From Fructilactobacillus myrtifloralis (GTDB lineage Bacteria > Bacillota > Bacilli > Lactobacillales > Lactobacillaceae), in the NCBI RefSeq assembly GCF_024029335.1, contig NZ_CP097116.1:806001-870000 (forward strand): a stretch of 64,000 bases of DNA, read 5' to 3'. Within the stretch, counting starts at the first letter, position 1. Each line of letters begins with the position of its first letter. Below, piece by piece: positions 8,973-19,922 of the stretch. Below the pieces are notes generated by a model. It had not been told where the DNA came from, did no database searches, and saw only the letters and a program-made list of their open reading frames with translations. The translations under genes were made by a program, and so were the position numbers.

Positions 8973-9985
8973 GAGTCCCGTTCCTCCTTAAAGTAAAAAT
9001 GTTGATAACAGGTACAACGGACTTCGTGTCCATCAGCTAAGCGATGCATTTTCGGATGTTCCTCGTGATCCCGAGCTGGAATCCAAGGAATCCGGGGAGC
9101 AAAGGCATCTCCAGTTTTCGGCATCTTTTGTAACGATGGAACTGAACCTTGGATGACATATAAATCATCGTTTTCACTGTCCGCCTGGGGAATTGATTTT
9201 AATAATGAACGGGTGTATGGATGTTTAGGTTGGTTGAAAACCTGAGTTACGGAGCCCTTTTCCACGATCTTACCGGCATACATTACGTGGACGTAGTCGG
9301 CGGTCTCTGCAACCACCCCTAAGTCGTGTGTGATGAGAATGATGCTGGCGTGGTTTTCAGTTTGAATGTGGCGGAGTAGGTCTAGAATTTGAGCTTGAAT
9401 CGTAACATCCAGAGCAGTTGTTGGTTCATCAGCAATGATAAAATCCGGTTTGCAGGCAATTGCAATTGCAATTACGACCCGCTGTCGCATCCCCCCAGAT
9501 AATTGATGCGGAAATTGATGGGCGGTTCGTTTTGAATCAGCAATCCCGACCTGATCTAACAGATCCAGCACCCGATCATGCCGTTCATGAGCGTTTAAAT
9601 CGGTATGATAAATCAACGTTTCTTGAATCTGCTCTTCAATCCGCTTCAAGGGATCGAGTGCCGATAGGGGATCTTGAAAGATCATTCCGATTTTGGCGCC
9701 CCGAATCTGATTGTATGTATGTTCGTCAAGCTGAGTTAAATCTTGTCCTTCAAACTCAATTTCACCACTAATCTTCGTTTCGGCTGGATCCTGCAAGCCC
9801 ATGATTGAATTAACCAACGTGCTCTTGCCACACCCAGATTCACCCACAATTGCTAAAATTTCATCCTGTTTAATTTTCAGATTGATTTCAGAAATAGCTG
9901 GATAAAATTTCCCGTCAATTTTAAATGAAGTGGTTAGATTCTTAACTGTGAGCAGTGTTTGTCGTTTTGTCGTCGGTGCTGTCAT
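8969..9985 (-). CDS. oppD: Oligopeptide ABC transporter ATPase OppD
   Basis: This is the first gene of the operon and encodes a 338-residue ATPase. Walker [10 protein letters not shown] is at residues 48-56. [20 protein letters not shown] and the switch histidine in LITHDLGVV follow, and the C-terminus carries RCTCYQHF, which contributes the cysteine-rich end common in OppD/DppD. I start it at the ATG at 9985 (MTAPTTKRQ), which has GGAG eight bases upstream. A longer GTG start at 10030 is unlikely, because a good promoter (10033-10061) would place transcription initiation at or downstream of that codon. Confidence 0.93.
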   Translation of the reverse strand: MTAPTTKRQTLLTVKNLTTSFKIDGKFYPAISEINLKIKQDEILAIVGESGCGKSTLVNSIMGLQDPAETKISGEIEFEGQDLTQLDEHTYNQIRGAKIGMIFQDPLSALDPLKRIEEQIQETLIYHTDLNAHERHDRVLDLLDQVGIADSKRTAHQFPHQLSGGMRQRVVIAIAIACKPDFIIADEPTTALDVTIQAQILDLLRHIQTENHASIILITHDLGVVAETADYVHVMYAGKIVEKGSVTQVFNQPKHPYTRSLLKSIPQADSENDDLYVIQGSVPSLQKMPKTGDAFAPRIPWIPARDHEEHPKMHRLADGHEVRCTCYQHFYFKEERDS

Positions 9986-10032
9986 AAAATCGTCTCCAAA
10001 CCAATAACTTAACTTTAATTTAAATTTCACTC

Positions 10033-10061
10033 ATTATATGACTTGATTTCTTAACTGACAA
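10033..10061 (-). promoter_or_regulatory. Promoter of the opp operon
   Basis: On the minus strand TTGTCA (10056-10061) and TATAAT (10033-10038) are separated by 17 bases, close to the sigma-A consensus. Transcription would begin near 10026, giving a leader of about 40 bases before oppD. The AT-rich 10062-10236 stretch upstream holds no gene that I can see. Confidence 0.75.
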
Positions 10062-10236
10062 CCTTGTTTAACCAAATTATTTAACTAAAAAACGAACTTA
10101 ACCGTTTTTGGCACATTATGAATTCGATTTCATTCCTTATATAATGGGCATTATCAAATCATGACTTAAAAACTCAAAAAATTAAATTTTTGGTAATTTT
10201 GATTATCAAATTTCAACTTAATCCAACTGTTTACAC

Positions 10237-10276
10237 AAAAAAGCCTTCTGATTGAGGTTTCCCTTAATCAGAAGGC
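10237..10276 (-). terminator. Terminator after pnuC
   Basis: GCCTTCTGATT (10243-10253) pairs with AATCAGAAGGC (10266-10276), and a run of six A residues at 10237-10242 becomes the U tract of the minus-strand transcript. Confidence 0.9.
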
Positions 10277-10289
10277 GCAATTTAGTTAT

Positions 10290-11060
10290 TTAATTGATGC
10301 CAGTTTGTCCCCCTGCAGGGCGCAACGATTTCCCCGTCAACTTCCAGTACACAAAAGAAATCATGGAGTTCAAAACGTAGTAAATGTACTTGCCGACGTT
10401 CGCCCAGTTGCCCATCGTTACGTTCCGAATCAATTGCAGCACGTTATAAACACCCCAAGCAGTCCACTGGGATTTCACTTTGAACACGTTTAACGTGTCA
10501 GCCATCAGGGAAAAAGAGAAGACCAACGACGTCATGATGAACAAAAAGTTAACCTGCCGAAACGCGAAGTAGTTAATCCCAAAGCTAACTAACACAGCTA
10601 ACCCCGCAATCAAAGGCATCACTACTTTAGCATGAGGAACCATTCCCTTGCGGTTTTTAAAAATTGTGCGCCACGTGAACCAAGCCAACATGTTGAGCAC
10701 GAACGAAATCGGGTACGTATAAATGGCGCCAAAGTTCCCTAACGCATAGTCGACAAACCCGGCAATCACAATGTTAATGAACCCAATCAAATTCCCAAGG
10801 TTGTTAATCTTGCCGACGTACCGAGTTGATAAAACCGAAAGGACGGCGGAAATGGTCGATACAATCCCCAACGGGAACCACTTCCAACTACTGGTCCGTA
10901 ACCAAGGAATTGGCGATTGCGCCAGTGTCGTGGCGTAATAACCAGCTGAAATCGTGGCTACTAAAACCAGTGCAACCCCTAGATAGTCAAACCAGTTGGA
11001 CCCAGCCGTCTGATATGCCCATCTAATAATTTGGTTTTTCCGCTTTGAAGTCATTTGCAT
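10290..11060 (-). CDS. pnuC: PnuC-type nicotinamide riboside transporter
   Basis: This 256-residue multi-span membrane protein belongs to the PnuC family, facilitators that take up nicotinamide riboside (or related NAD precursors), which is trapped by phosphorylation inside. Seven to eight hydrophobic segments are visible. The family landmarks are the NNLGNLIGFIN stretch near residues 100-110, the WFTWR turn, and SQWTAWGVYNVLQL towards the C-terminus. I choose the ATG at 11060 (MQMTSKRK) because AAAGGAGA precedes it at a good distance. An extension upstream would run through the structured leader. It has its own terminator and appears monocistronic. Confidence 0.88.
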   Translation of the reverse strand: MQMTSKRKNQIIRWAYQTAGSNWFDYLGVALVLVATISAGYYATTLAQSPIPWLRTSSWKWFPLGIVSTISAVLSVLSTRYVGKINNLGNLIGFINIVIAGFVDYALGNFGAIYTYPISFVLNMLAWFTWRTIFKNRKGMVPHAKVVMPLIAGLAVLVSFGINYFAFRQVNFLFIMTSLVFSFSLMADTLNVFKVKSQWTAWGVYNVLQLIRNVTMGNWANVGKYIYYVLNSMISFVYWKLTGKSLRPAGGQTGIN

Positions 11061-11150
11061 AAGTAAAATCTCCTTTTGTTTTTTAAGTGGCGTGTCGACA
11101 AAATGGTCGACTTGCGGATAGCAACCCACTTTAGGTTTAGATTCGCCCTT
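11061..11150 (-). promoter_or_regulatory. Structured leader of pnuC, possible riboswitch
   Basis: The 5' leader can fold into nested stems: AAGTGG (11085-11090) with CCACTT (11127-11132), enclosing GTCGAC (11094-11099) with GTCGAC (11106-11111). The structure ends a few bases before the AAAGGAG ribosome binding site, a layout suited to translational control. Lactobacillales pnuC genes are known to carry the NAD+-II (pnuC-motif) riboswitch. I cannot confirm that this leader matches that consensus. Confidence 0.4.
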
Positions 11151-11167
11151 AGTCTAGAACGATTCAC

Positions 11168-11196
11168 TTGTTTTGTTTAAATAAATTTGCTATTTT
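11168..11196 (+). promoter_or_regulatory. Promoter of the small membrane-protein gene
   Basis: TTGTTT (11168-11173) and TATTTT (11191-11196) are 17 bases apart, about 20 bases before the GGAGG of the small gene at 11229. Confidence 0.5.
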
Positions 11197-11228
11197 AAGA
11201 ACTAATTTAAACATTGGAGGATTTTCCC

Positions 11229-11420
11229 GTGAAAAAAGGTTATTTTTATCTACTTTTAGCACTCACATTCGTTAGCTGGCTGGTGCCCGTTTACATCTTT
11301 GTGAACGCCGCTAAAACTCACACCCTCATTAACTTAATTCCCATCGTTGCGGATAATTCCCCTCAAGGATCCTTTGGATGGTCCTGCTGCATCGCTGGCT
11401 TATTAACATCATTACAATAA
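11229..11420 (+). CDS. Small membrane protein, possibly frameshifted at its C-terminus
   Basis: A GTG start at 11229, with GGAGG eight bases upstream, opens a 63-residue protein beginning MKKGYFYLLLALTFVSWL, a clear hydrophobic segment. I do not recognise a family. The end in this frame (GWSCCIAGLLTSLQ) is less membrane-like than what another frame offers over the same bases: WMVLLHRWLINIITIIAAAVKK, split here as WMVLLHRWLINI then ITIIAAAVKKK, with a stop at 11444-11446. That would be a second membrane helix with a lysine-rich tail and would end right at the terminator. A single-base indel near 11370 is therefore plausible. Confidence 0.5.
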   Translation: MKKGYFYLLLALTFVSWLVPVYIFVNAAKTHTLINLIPIVADNSPQGSFGWSCCIAGLLTSLQ

Positions 11421-11447
11421 TTGCTGCCGCCGTTAAAAAGAAATAAA

Positions 11448-11489
11448 CAAAAAAAGACCGAATCTGCAAATGCAGATCCGGTCTTTTTT
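11448..11489. terminator. Bidirectional terminator between the small gene and the manganese catalase
   Basis: AAAAAGACCG-ATCTGCA pairs with TGCAGAT-CGGTCTTTTT (arms about 11451-11468 and 11471-11488). A and T runs lie on both sides, so it can serve both convergent genes. Confidence 0.88.
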
Positions 11490-11522
11490 AACCAATTAGT
11501 CAACCTAATTACGTTCCAAGAA

Positions 11523-12329
11523 TTAACCTTGGTCGTTGTGAAGACGCTTGTCAGCTGGCTTCGTCTTAGGAATTCCACCCATTGCTTCTGGGTTTTCTTG
11601 GTAAGTGAATTTCTCACCATCTTTAGCAACTTGTCCTTCAAAGGCACGTGAGCCTTCACCATCGGAGAAGTTCATCAATACGTGAGCAAATTCTTTGTGT
11701 TCGATTTCTTTCATATCACCAGGTACGATTACTCCGTACTTATCTTCTAATTCTTCTTGGGCCTTCATGAATTGTAATTGGTGTTGAGTCTCACGAGCCA
11801 ACAAGAATTTAAGCATGTCACGAATACCTTCGTCTTCAGTCATGTAGTAAAGACGACTAACTTGTAAACGAGCTTCTGATTCACGCGTAACGTTGAAACG
11901 CATGTCAGCAACAAGGTTACCACTTGAAGTAGCGTAGCCAGCGTTCCAACCAAAACCGTTCGGGTTGTTCAAGCTAGCAGTCATACCGTGAACAAGTGCG
12001 TGTTCTGGATCCATCCCAGCCATTACAGAAGCCAAAGCAGGATCTTTTTCGTAAGCAGCGTCTTGTTCGCTAAATGGAGCGCCTTCTAATAAGTAGGCGA
12101 TCATCGTTGAAATCATTTCAACGTGGGCGATTTCTTCAGTACCAGTATCTAATAAAAGATCCTTGTACTTTTCGTCGCCAGTTGAAGACCAACCTTGTGA
12201 AAGGTATGACATCATACCAGTAACTTCACCCCATTGGCCACCCAATGATTCTTGAAGCCGACGAGCCATTAATGGATCTGGACGATCAGGTTTGGCGTTG
12301 TACTGTAGTTTGCGTGTGTGTTTAAACAT
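11523..12329 (-). CDS. Manganese catalase (non-heme)
   Basis: This 268-residue dimanganese catalase dismutates hydrogen peroxide without heme, which suits a bacterium that does not make heme. The dimanganese ligands line up with the Lactiplantibacillus plantarum enzyme: E35, E66 and H69 have identical numbering, and E150 and H183 correspond to its E148 and H181. The arginine before E150 is also kept. I start it at the ATG at 12329 (MFKHTRKLQYN), which follows GAAAGGATG. A longer frame would run into the leader hairpin. It appears monocistronic, with a TAGACA/TATATT promoter about 115 bases upstream and a hairpin in the leader. Confidence 0.95.
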   Translation of the reverse strand: MFKHTRKLQYNAKPDRPDPLMARRLQESLGGQWGEVTGMMSYLSQGWSSTGDEKYKDLLLDTGTEEIAHVEMISTMIAYLLEGAPFSEQDAAYEKDPALASVMAGMDPEHALVHGMTASLNNPNGFGWNAGYATSSGNLVADMRFNVTRESEARLQVSRLYYMTEDEGIRDMLKFLLARETQHQLQFMKAQEELEDKYGVIVPGDMKEIEHKEFAHVLMNFSDGEGSRAFEGQVAKDGEKFTYQENPEAMGGIPKTKPADKRLHNDQG

Positions 12330-12354
12330 AAAATAAACATCCTTTCTGTTCTTT

Positions 12355-12381
12355 GAGTAACCGACTCTCATCGGTTTACTC
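12355..12381 (-). promoter_or_regulatory. Hairpin in the 5' leader of the manganese catalase
   Basis: GAGTAACCGA (12355-12364) pairs with TCGGTTTACTC (12371-12381), with one bulged base. It lies between the predicted promoter and the ribosome binding site and has no U run, so it more likely affects mRNA stability or regulator binding than termination. Confidence 0.5.
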
Positions 12382-12440
12382 ACCAATAGTTTCCATGCCG
12401 CACGTTAAGCAGTTGCCTACTTATCTATCGCGCACAATTA

Positions 12441-12469
12441 AATATATCACTACGCATTTTTCTTGTCTA
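12441..12469 (-). promoter_or_regulatory. Promoter of the manganese catalase
   Basis: On the minus strand TAGACA (12464-12469) and TATATT (12441-12446) are 17 bases apart. The leader would be about 105 bases. The remaining stretch 12470-12656 shows no gene. Confidence 0.55.
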
Positions 12470-12656
12470 CCAAAAAAACTCATTTTTTCTCAAAAAAATT
12501 TAAATCATGAATTTAAAAACGCTCAAATCCCTTGCCAGTCAAGGCTTCCAGCGTAGCTAAATTTCCTCAAAAAATTATAAAAATTAAAAGATAATTATCA
12601 ATCAGATGATCCAATCTTAACAATTTAACTTCACTTCTAAAACCATTTTGCCAATC

Positions 12657-12696
12657 AAAAAAGGATCTATTTCGATAGTCAAATCGAAATAGATCC
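12657..12696 (-). terminator. Terminator downstream of the first adhesin gene
   Basis: GGATCTATTTCGAT (12663-12676) pairs perfectly with ATCGAAATAGATCC (12683-12696). The A run at 12657-12662 gives the U tract on the minus strand. Confidence 0.9.
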
Positions 12697-12766
12697 CAAA
12701 AACTAAATTGGTAAATAAGCAACCACACCATTACTAATCATTACCGGTTTTTATTTAAATGTTGAA

Positions 12767-15700
12767 CTACTTTTCGTCACGTTTACGCCGTTTAAGTCCC
12801 AATCCAGCTAGGAACATCGTCAACAAGCCCAGCAACGTCAGATTTTGCTGATCACTACCTGTTTGTGGTAACTTTTGCTGCTTAGTTGCATGGCCATTGT
12901 TGTGATGCTGTCCATTATGGTTTCCATGATTAGAATGACTCTCATGGTTCGGGAAGCTAGTAGAAGCACTTTCGCTGGCAGAGTTACTTTGGCTAGTTGA
13001 AGCACTCACACTAATTGAGGAACTAGTGGACTCACTCGTTCCATCAAAACTATTGATGCTAGTTGAGTTATTAACACTTACCGACGTACTAAGGCTATTG
13101 CTGGTACTGTCGGACATACTCAAGCTAGCTGAGTCACTCGTACTCATTGACAGGCTCGCACTATCCGAAGTACTCAAGCTAGCCGAATTGCTAGTGCTCA
13201 TCGACAAGCTGGAACTATCTGAAGTACTTAGGCTAGCTGAGTTGCTAGTACTCATCGACAGGCTCGCACTATCTGAAGTACTCAAACTAGCCGAGTTGCT
13301 AGTGCTCATTGACAGGCTAGCACTATCTGAAGTACTCAAGCTAGCCGAATTGCTAGTGCTCATTGACAGGCTAGCACTATCTGAAGTACTCAAGCTAGCC
13401 GAATTGCTAGTGCTCATTGACAGGCTAGCACTATCTGAAGTACTCAAGCTAGCCGAATTGCTAGTGCTCATCGACAAGCTGGAACTATCCGAAGTACTCA
13501 AACTTGCTGAATTACTAGTACTCATTGACAAGCTGGAACTATCTGAAGTACTTAGGCTAGCCGAGTTGCTAGTGCTCATCGACAGACTCGCACTATCTGA
13601 AGTACTCAAGCTAGCCGAGTTGCTAGTACTCATCGATAGGCTAGCACTCGTAGAATTACTCATGCTAGTTGAAGCACTGGCGCTACCAGAAACGCTCGCA
13701 CTCGATGAGTTACTCATGCTAGTTGAAGCACTGGCACTGCCTGACACGCTTGCGCTCGATGAGTTACTCATGCTGGTTGAAGCACTGGCACTACCAGAAA
13801 CGCTTGCACTTGATGAATTACTCATGCTGGTTGAAGCACTGGCACTACCAGAAACGCTTGCACTTGATGAGTTACTCATGCTAGTTGAAACGCTCGCACT
13901 GCCGGACACGCTTGCACTTGATGAGTTACTCATGCTAGTTGAAACGCTCGCACTGCCGGACACGCTTGCACTTGATGAATTACTCATGCTGGTTGAAGCA
14001 CTGGCACTACCAGAAACGCTTGCACTTGATGAGTTGCTCATGCTAGTTGAAACGCTCGCACTGCCGGACACGCTTGCGCTCGATGAGTTACTCATGCTAG
14101 TTGAAACGCTCGCACTGCCGGACACGCTCGCACTCGATGAATTACTCATGCTGGTTGAAGCACTGGCACTTGATGAAACGCTCGCACTCGATGAGTTACT
14201 CATGCTGGTTGAAGCACTGGCACTTGATGAAACGCTCGCACTCGATGAGTTACTCATGCTGGTTGAAGCACTGGCGCTACCAGAAACGCTCGCACTCGAT
14301 GAGTTACTCATGCTGGTTGAAACGCTCGCACTGCCGGACACGCTTGCACTCGCTGAGTTACTCATGCTGGTTGAAACGCTGGCACTACCAGAAACGCTTG
14401 CACTTGATGAATTACTCATGCTAGTTGAAGCACTGGCACTGCCTGACACGCTTGCACTCGATGAGTTACTCATGCTGGTTGAAACGCTCGCACTGCCGGA
14501 CACGCTTGCACTCGATGAGTTACTCATGCTGGTTGAAACGCTGGCACTACCAGAAACGCTTGCACTTGATGAATTACTCATGCTAGTTGAAGCACTGGCA
14601 CTGCCTGACACGCTCGCACTGCCTGACTTGCTCATGCTAGTTGAAACGCTCGCACTCGCTGACACGCTCGCACTAGATGATTCACTAACGCTCATTGATC
14701 CACTAATACTGTTTGAAGCACTCATACTAGTACTGTCAGATGAGCTAACACTGGCACTATCGGAGATGCTCAAGCTATCTGAGGCACTGACACTCGCACT
14801 GTCAGACATGCTGAGGCTATCAGATGCACTAACGCTCGCACTATCTGACATGCTCAAGCTGTCGGAAGCACTGACACTCGCACTGTCGGACATGCTCAAA
14901 CTGTCAGATGCACTGACGCTCGCACTGTCGGACATACTCAAGCTATCAGAGGCACTAACGCTCGCACTATCTGACATACTCAAACTGTCAGACGAACTGA
15001 CACTCGCACTGTCGGACATGCTTAAGCTATCAGATGCACTGACGCTAGCGCTGTCAGACATACTTAAGCTATCAGATGCACTGACACTCGCACTATCTGA
15101 CATGCTCAGGCTATCTGATGAACTAACGCTCGCACTGTCAGACATGCTTAAGCTATCAGATGCACTGACACTCGCACTATCGGACATACTCAAGCTGTCA
15201 GAGGCACTAACGCTCGCACTGTCAGACATGCTCAAACTATCAGATGCACTGACACTCGCACTATCGGACATACTCAAGCTGTCAGAGGCACTAACGCTCG
15301 CACTGTCAGACATGCTTAAGCTATCAGATGCACTGACACTCGCACTATCGGACATACTCAAACTGTCAGAGGCACTAACGCTCGCACTGTCAGACATGCT
15401 CAAACTATCAGATGCACTGACACTCGCACTATCGGACATACTCAAGCTGTCAGAGGCACTAACGCTCGCACTGTCTGACATGCTCAAACTGTCTGAAGCA
15501 CTCATGTTATTGTCAGATGCGCTCAAACTATTCGACATGCTTAAGCTATCGGAAGCACTAACACTTGCACTGTCGGACATACTTAAGCTGTCAGACGAAC
15601 TAACACTCGCACTATTGGACATGCTTAAGCTATCAGATGCACTGACACTCGCACTATCGGACATGCTCAGGCTGTCAGATGAACTAACACTTGCACTGTC

Positions 15701-18700
15701 GGACATACTCAAGCTATCAGAAGCACTGACACTCGCACTATCTGACATGCTCAGGCTGTCTGATGAACTAACACTTGCACTGTCGGACATACTCAAGCTA
15801 TCAGAAGCACTGACACTTGCGCTGTCGGACATGCTTAGGCTATCGGAAGCACTAACACTCGCACTATCTGACATGCTTAAGCTGTCGGAGGCACTGACAC
15901 TTGCGCTGTCAGACATACTCAAGCTGTCGGAGGCACTGACACTTGCACTGTCGGACATACTTAAACTGTCAGATGAACTAACACTTGCACTATCTGAAGT
16001 ACTCAAACTATCTGAATCACTAACGCTGGCACTATCTGACATGCTTAAGCTGTCGGATGAACTGACGCTCGCACTATCGGACATACTCAAACTGTCGGAT
16101 GAGCTGACACTCGCACTGTCAGACATACTCAAACTATCTGAAGTACTCATGTTATTGTCAGAAGCACTCGCACTATCGGACATACTCAAGCTATCAGAGG
16201 CACTGACACTCGCACTATCGGACATGCTTAAGCTGTCGGATGAACTGACACTCGCACTATCTGACATGCTTAAGCTGTCGGATGAACTGACACTTGCACT
16301 GTCGGACATACTTAAACTGTCAGATGAACTAACACTTGCACTATCTGACATGCTTAAGCTGTCAGATGAACTAACACTTGCACTATCTGACATGCTTAAG
16401 CTGTCGGATGAACTGACGCTTGCGCTGTCAGACATACTCAAGCTATCAGAGGCACTAACACTCGCACTGTCAGACATACTCAAGCTGTCAGAAGCACTAA
16501 CACTGGCGCTATCCGACATACTCAAACTGTCGGAGGCACTGACACTCGCACTATCTGAAGTACTTAAACTATCTGAAGCGCTGACACTCGCACTATCTGA
16601 AGTACTTAAACTATCGGATTCACTGCTACTTGCACTATCTGAAGTACTTAAACTATCTGAAGCGCTGACACTCGCACTATCCGAAGCACTCAAACTATCG
16701 GATTCACTGCTACTTGCACTATCTGAAGTACTCAAACTATTTGATTCACTTACACTCGCACTATCCGAAGCACTCAAACTATCGGATTGGCTAACACTAT
16801 CAGAACCACTAACACTTCCAGATGTACTAATGCTAGTAGAATCTGAATTGGAAGCACTGTCACTAGCACTAGCCGAAGTTGATTCTGAAGGATACGTATC
16901 AGAAATTACATAAATCTTCACATTCAGAGGATCAGCTCCAACGAGTGAACTAGTCGTTTGACTGTTACCATTTAGCTCTCTACCGACTGCATAGTGATAA
17001 CCCTTAGGCGCATTTTCAACTGAATAATATGGGTCCGTCCAATCAATTGTATTCCCGTAGTTAGCAGGAGCATTCTTGGTTCCACTAGCTTCCTGACCTG
17101 CATTTGCATCATCAGTCGGAATTACCTTCCCGGTAATGGAATCAACGTATTGGTAAGTAACGTTCTTATTAGGTTGCCCGTATACATAGATCTTGTACGT
17201 GTATTCTTGGCCTTCCATTGGCAGAATGGCAACAGTTGCTTGCCCGTTTTCATCACCATTATCGGCATTGTTAGTGGAATCACCACCACTTTGCGCATCA
17301 CTCTTAGCAGAATTAGGAATCTGGTTCCCTAAGCCCCACATGTAATGTTTCGGCATTTCTTGGTTAGCATACTGGTCCGTGTCTAGCGGAACATACTTCC
17401 CAATGTAATCATCCTGACCGGGTTGCAAGTCAACCGTTTTAATTACTTTACCGTTTTGATCAACATATTGAATGTGAACTTTTCCAACTGGCAAAGCATC
17501 GGTTTGCAACTCACGGGTATTCTGGCTTAACAATGAAGAATTGGTTTGGTTCCCGTTTAGATCAGTAAGAATTGCCTGTCCATTCTTGACTTGTAACTTA
17601 ACGAATCTTCCTTTGTTATCCCCACTTGGGTTATTGGCCTTTGAATCAGTCCCATTCCAAGTTTCGATGCTGGAGTTATCCATGGTAAAGGTTCCATGAC
17701 CAGAGATAATTCCATTATTGGTAGCTAACGGGTTCCCGTTCGAGTCCTGGATGGCTAAGTGCATTGCCTTTGGTGAGATAAACGTCACGCTAGAATTGTC
17801 AGCAAGCTGGATTACTGAACCATTAATCCGTTGGTTAATGTCAATAACTGCACCGGCATTAAAGACTGCTTTTTGGTTGTTCCGTAAATTAATTGCCCCT
17901 GGTTGCGTGGTAATTGGAGCAGATAAGTGGAAGTTCTGTCCAAACGTAAAGGTGGCATTTGGATAAACCTGGGATTGCGTTCCGTTAATAAAGTATTGGA
18001 ACCCAGTTTGAGTCCAGTTAACGTTATCTCCCACCGTCATTGTTTGGATGTGCAGGTAGACAGCTGGATATGATTCGGCTTGGTTGTTATATGCATAAGC
18101 TGCGTTGGAAGAACCATCCCCCATCGTGAAGCTATTACCATACCCGATACTTCCCTTTGGTGCCACATCTTCAAAGTAAAATTCGGAGAATAACTTATCA
18201 TTGTTCGTCCGGTTCAACGTCACATGACTGTTGTTTGCAATTTCAACCTTTCCAACTCCACGCGTAATTTCGTTAGAAATATCGAAGACGTTGGTTCCGG
18301 AGAAGTTAGCCTTAGATCCAATGGCAAAGACCGCATGTAATGGATTGAAACCATTACTTGAAGTAGTCAAGTGAATGTTATGGAAGTTCGTAGTTAATTG
18401 ATTGCCGGCTCCAGAATAAACAAGTGAGTACCCATTTCCATCATTGTAGTTATAACCTTCTTTGATGGTCAGGTCGGAAAGGGTCACGTTCATTTCTTGG
18501 TTCGTGTTTCCACGCAACCGGAAGTTACTGTTTCCAATGTCGATTGTGTGGTTATTACCATTAATAATGACATCGTTACCATTATCACGCCAACCTAACC
18601 TAGTTGCCTTACCGCGGTCGATGTCACCGTTAATGTCAATGTAGCGGATCTTATCGTTTTCCCAAGCTGCTTTCAGACCAGCGTAATCAGTCACACTGGC

Positions 18701-19807
18701 ATAAGTACCGTTATTAATGGCATCTTGCCGGTATTGATCATTATTAGTGATCTGATCTGGAGTAAGTACCGTAACCGAAGTTGGTGTTTTAGCCTTTTCC
18801 CCAGAATGAATTTGGTCCTCAAATGATTGCCGATTCTTATCGGGATCAGAAGCAACATGAAGAGTATCTCGTTGCGAGCCATCAGCATTTAGGTACACAA
18901 AGTTGGTCTTTAATTTATTCTTATTCCCAACTTCTGTAATTGCTGATAAAGTAGCGGCACTCGGCGTAACGTTGGTTGGTAATCCAATGTTGGCCACCCC
19001 GTCGTGTGCGTTAATTGAAACCACGGCATCTTTCGGTGCTTCCCGTTTGATTTCGTTATACGCCGCCTGTTCGTTAACTACCGGGTTTCCTGGTTGTTGC
19101 TGTGCCACCTGGTTGTTACCAGCAGCCGAATCAGCAACCGTAGCTTGAAGCTTTGTCACCGTCGAGCCCGGTTGGTCAGCAATTGGGCTAGTGGGTTGCT
19201 TAGCAGGCCCTTGCTCATCATGCTGGTTAACCGGCTGTTCGGAACGAGCTACTGGTTGATCAGTAACTGGTTGATCAGTAACTGCTTGCTTAGCGTTAGT
19301 CGAATCAGTTTGATCCGCTTGTTTGTCAGCAGCAGTCTGTTTATTGGTAGTAGCTTGTTTATCAGCCTTTGTCGACGTGCTCGTGCTCAGACTAGTTGAG
19401 TCAGATAAAGATGACTTCAAACTAGTTGAATTAGAGATTGACAGTGACTGGCTGTTACTAGTTGAGAGCTGTAAGGCTTCACTCATACTAGTTGAAACTT
19501 TATCTAACTTGGCCTGCGAATCCTGGTTACTGTCCGTAACAGAATTGCTGGTCGAGGTTGACGGGATGGTGGCGGAATCATTCCCCGCTAGCACATCCTG
19601 CTTGGCTTCTTTACTAGGATTATTCCCAGCGCCACTCGTTGTATCAGCATGTGCTGCGCTGACACCCACGTTAGCACCAAGAATCCCCCCCATTAGGGTA
19701 ATTCCGGCAAAAACCCACTTTTTCCCGTCTTTATACATTTTGTAATGTACTTTGCCATTTTCATGAACTAGACGGTTAAGATTTTGTTTTTTTCTATTAT
19801 CATACAT
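12767..19807 (-). CDS. Giant serine-rich repeat adhesin 1 (SRRP), LPQTG-anchored
   Basis: This 2346-residue surface adhesin is the expected cargo of the SecA2/SecY2 system encoded upstream. A long KxYKxGKxW signal peptide (K23-x-Y25-K26-x-G28-K29-x-W31) ends in SAAHA, with cleavage predicted after residue 54. A short serine-rich segment lies at about 88-150. A non-repetitive region follows at about 240-960. Its part from about 372 to 740 has the parallel beta-helix pattern ([11 protein letters not shown]-type turns) seen in Limosilactobacillus reuteri SRRP binding regions, and two MucBP-like segments ([13 protein letters not shown] and [14 protein letters not shown]) follow. The huge serine repeat (about 972-2284) leads to a His/Asn-rich linker and LPQTG at 2313-2317, with a membrane helix and basic tail. 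GGAAGGATAA precedes the ATG. The ligand is unknown; host surface glycans or biofilm matrix are plausible. Confidence 0.93.
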   Translation of the reverse strand: MYDNRKKQNLNRLVHENGKVHYKMYKDGKKWVFAGITLMGGILGANVGVSAAHADTTSGAGNNPSKEAKQDVLAGNDSATIPSTSTSNSVTDSNQDSQAKLDKVSTSMSEALQLSTSNSQSLSISNSTSLKSSLSDSTSLSTSTSTKADKQATTNKQTAADKQADQTDSTNAKQAVTDQPVTDQPVARSEQPVNQHDEQGPAKQPTSPIADQPGSTVTKLQATVADSAAGNNQVAQQQPGNPVVNEQAAYNEIKREAPKDAVVSINAHDGVANIGLPTNVTPSAATLSAITEVGNKNKLKTNFVYLNADGSQRDTLHVASDPDKNRQSFEDQIHSGEKAKTPTSVTVLTPDQITNNDQYRQDAINNGTYASVTDYAGLKAAWENDKIRYIDINGDIDRGKATRLGWRDNGNDVIINGNNHTIDIGNSNFRLRGNTNQEMNVTLSDLTIKEGYNYNDGNGYSLVYSGAGNQLTTNFHNIHLTTSSNGFNPLHAVFAIGSKANFSGTNVFDISNEITRGVGKVEIANNSHVTLNRTNNDKLFSEFYFEDVAPKGSIGYGNSFTMGDGSSNAAYAYNNQAESYPAVYLHIQTMTVGDNVNWTQTGFQYFINGTQSQVYPNATFTFGQNFHLSAPITTQPGAINLRNNQKAVFNAGAVIDINQRINGSVIQLADNSSVTFISPKAMHLAIQDSNGNPLATNNGIISGHGTFTMDNSSIETWNGTDSKANNPSGDNKGRFVKLQVKNGQAILTDLNGNQTNSSLLSQNTRELQTDALPVGKVHIQYVDQNGKVIKTVDLQPGQDDYIGKYVPLDTDQYANQEMPKHYMWGLGNQIPNSAKSDAQSGGDSTNNADNGDENGQATVAILPMEGQEYTYKIYVYGQPNKNVTYQYVDSITGKVIPTDDANAGQEASGTKNAPANYGNTIDWTDPYYSVENAPKGYHYAVGRELNGNSQTTSSLVGADPLNVKIYVISDTYPSESTSASASDSASNSDSTSISTSGSVSGSDSVSQSDSLSASDSASVSESNSLSTSDSASSSESDSLSASDSASVSASDSLSTSDSASSSESDSLSTSDSASVSASDSLSTSDSASVSASDSLSMSDSASVSASDSLSMSDSASVSASDSLSMSDSASVSSSDSLSMSDSASVSSSDSLSMSDSASVSSSDSLSMSDSASVSSSDSLSMSDSASVSSSDSLSMSDSASVSASDSLSMSDSASASDNNMSTSDSLSMSDSASVSSSDSLSMSDSASVSSSDSLSMSDSASVSDSDSLSTSDSASVSSSDSLSMSDSASVSASDSLSMSDSASVSASDSLSMSDSASVSASDSLSMSDSASVSASDSLSMSDSASVSSSDSLSMSDSASVSASDSLSMSDSASVSSSDSLSMSDSASVSASDSLSMSNSASVSSSDSLSMSDSASVSASDSLSMSNSLSASDNNMSASDSLSMSDSASVSASDSLSMSDSASVSASDSLSMSDSASVSASDSLSMSDSASVSASDSLSMSDSASVSASDSLSMSDSASVSASDSLSMSDSASVSASDSLSMSDSASVSASDSLSMSDSASVSSSDSLSMSDSASVSASDSLSMSDSASVSASDSLSMSDSASVSSSDSLSMSDSASVSASDSLSMSDSASVSASDSLSMSDSASVSASDSLSMSDSASVSASDSLSMSDSASVSASDSLSISDSASVSSSDSTSMSASNSISGSMSVSESSSASVSASASVSTSMSKSGSASVSGSASASTSMSNSSSASVSGSASVSTSMSNSSSASVSGSASVSTSMSNSSSASVSGSASASTSMSNSSSASVSGSASVSTSMSNSASASVSGSASVSTSMSNSSSASVSGSASASTSMSNSSSASVSSSASASTSMSNSSSASVSSSASASTSMSNSSSASVSGSASVSTSMSNSSSASVSGSASVSTSMSNSSSASVSGSASASTSMSNSSSASVSGSASVSTSMSNSSSASVSGSASVSTSMSNSSSASVSGSASASTSMSNSSSASVSGSASASTSMSNSSSASVSGSASASTSMSNSSSASVSGSASASTSMSNSTSASLSMSTSNSASLSTSDSASLSMSTSNSASLSTSDSSSLSMSTSNSASLSTSDSSSLSMSTSNSASLSTSDSASLSMSTSNSASLSTSDSASLSMSTSNSASLSTSDSASLSMSTSNSASLSTSDSASLSMSTSNSASLSTSDSSSLSMSTSNSASLSTSDSASLSMSTSDSASLSMSDSTSNSLSTSVSVNNSTSINSFDGTSESTSSSISVSASTSQSNSASESASTSFPNHESHSNHGNHNGQHHNNGHATKQQKLPQTGSDQQNLTLLGLLTMFLAGLGLKRRKRDEK
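12955..16890 (-). repeat. Serine-rich tandem repeats of adhesin 1
   Basis: Three repeat classes follow one another in coding order. About 16890-14700 encodes a 14-residue unit ([14 protein letters not shown], 42 bases). About 14690-13650 encodes an 18-residue unit ([18 protein letters not shown], 54 bases). About 13640-13100 encodes another 18-residue unit ([18 protein letters not shown]). Every second residue is serine, which suits O-glycosylation. Copy number is likely unstable, so assembly length should be treated with care. Confidence 0.9.
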
Positions 19808-19922
19808 GAAAATTATCCTTCCACTTACGCCAAAAGAAGCAAATCCATTTTAAAGAATTCACTTCTTTCAGCAATACTAAAAAGTAAACTGATTTAAATC
19901 GCTATATTCGAATATAAACTTA

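Noticed and set aside
9983-10030. Extended GTG start of OppD at 10030
   Set aside because: A TTGTCA-N17-TATAAT promoter places transcription initiation at about 10026, and the ATG at 9985 has the proper ribosome binding site.
13026-16913. A 1295-codon open frame on the plus strand opposite adhesin 1
   Set aside because: It is the reverse complement of the serine-repeat DNA. The biased codons simply leave no stops, and the product is a low-complexity L/E/S/A string with no start signal.
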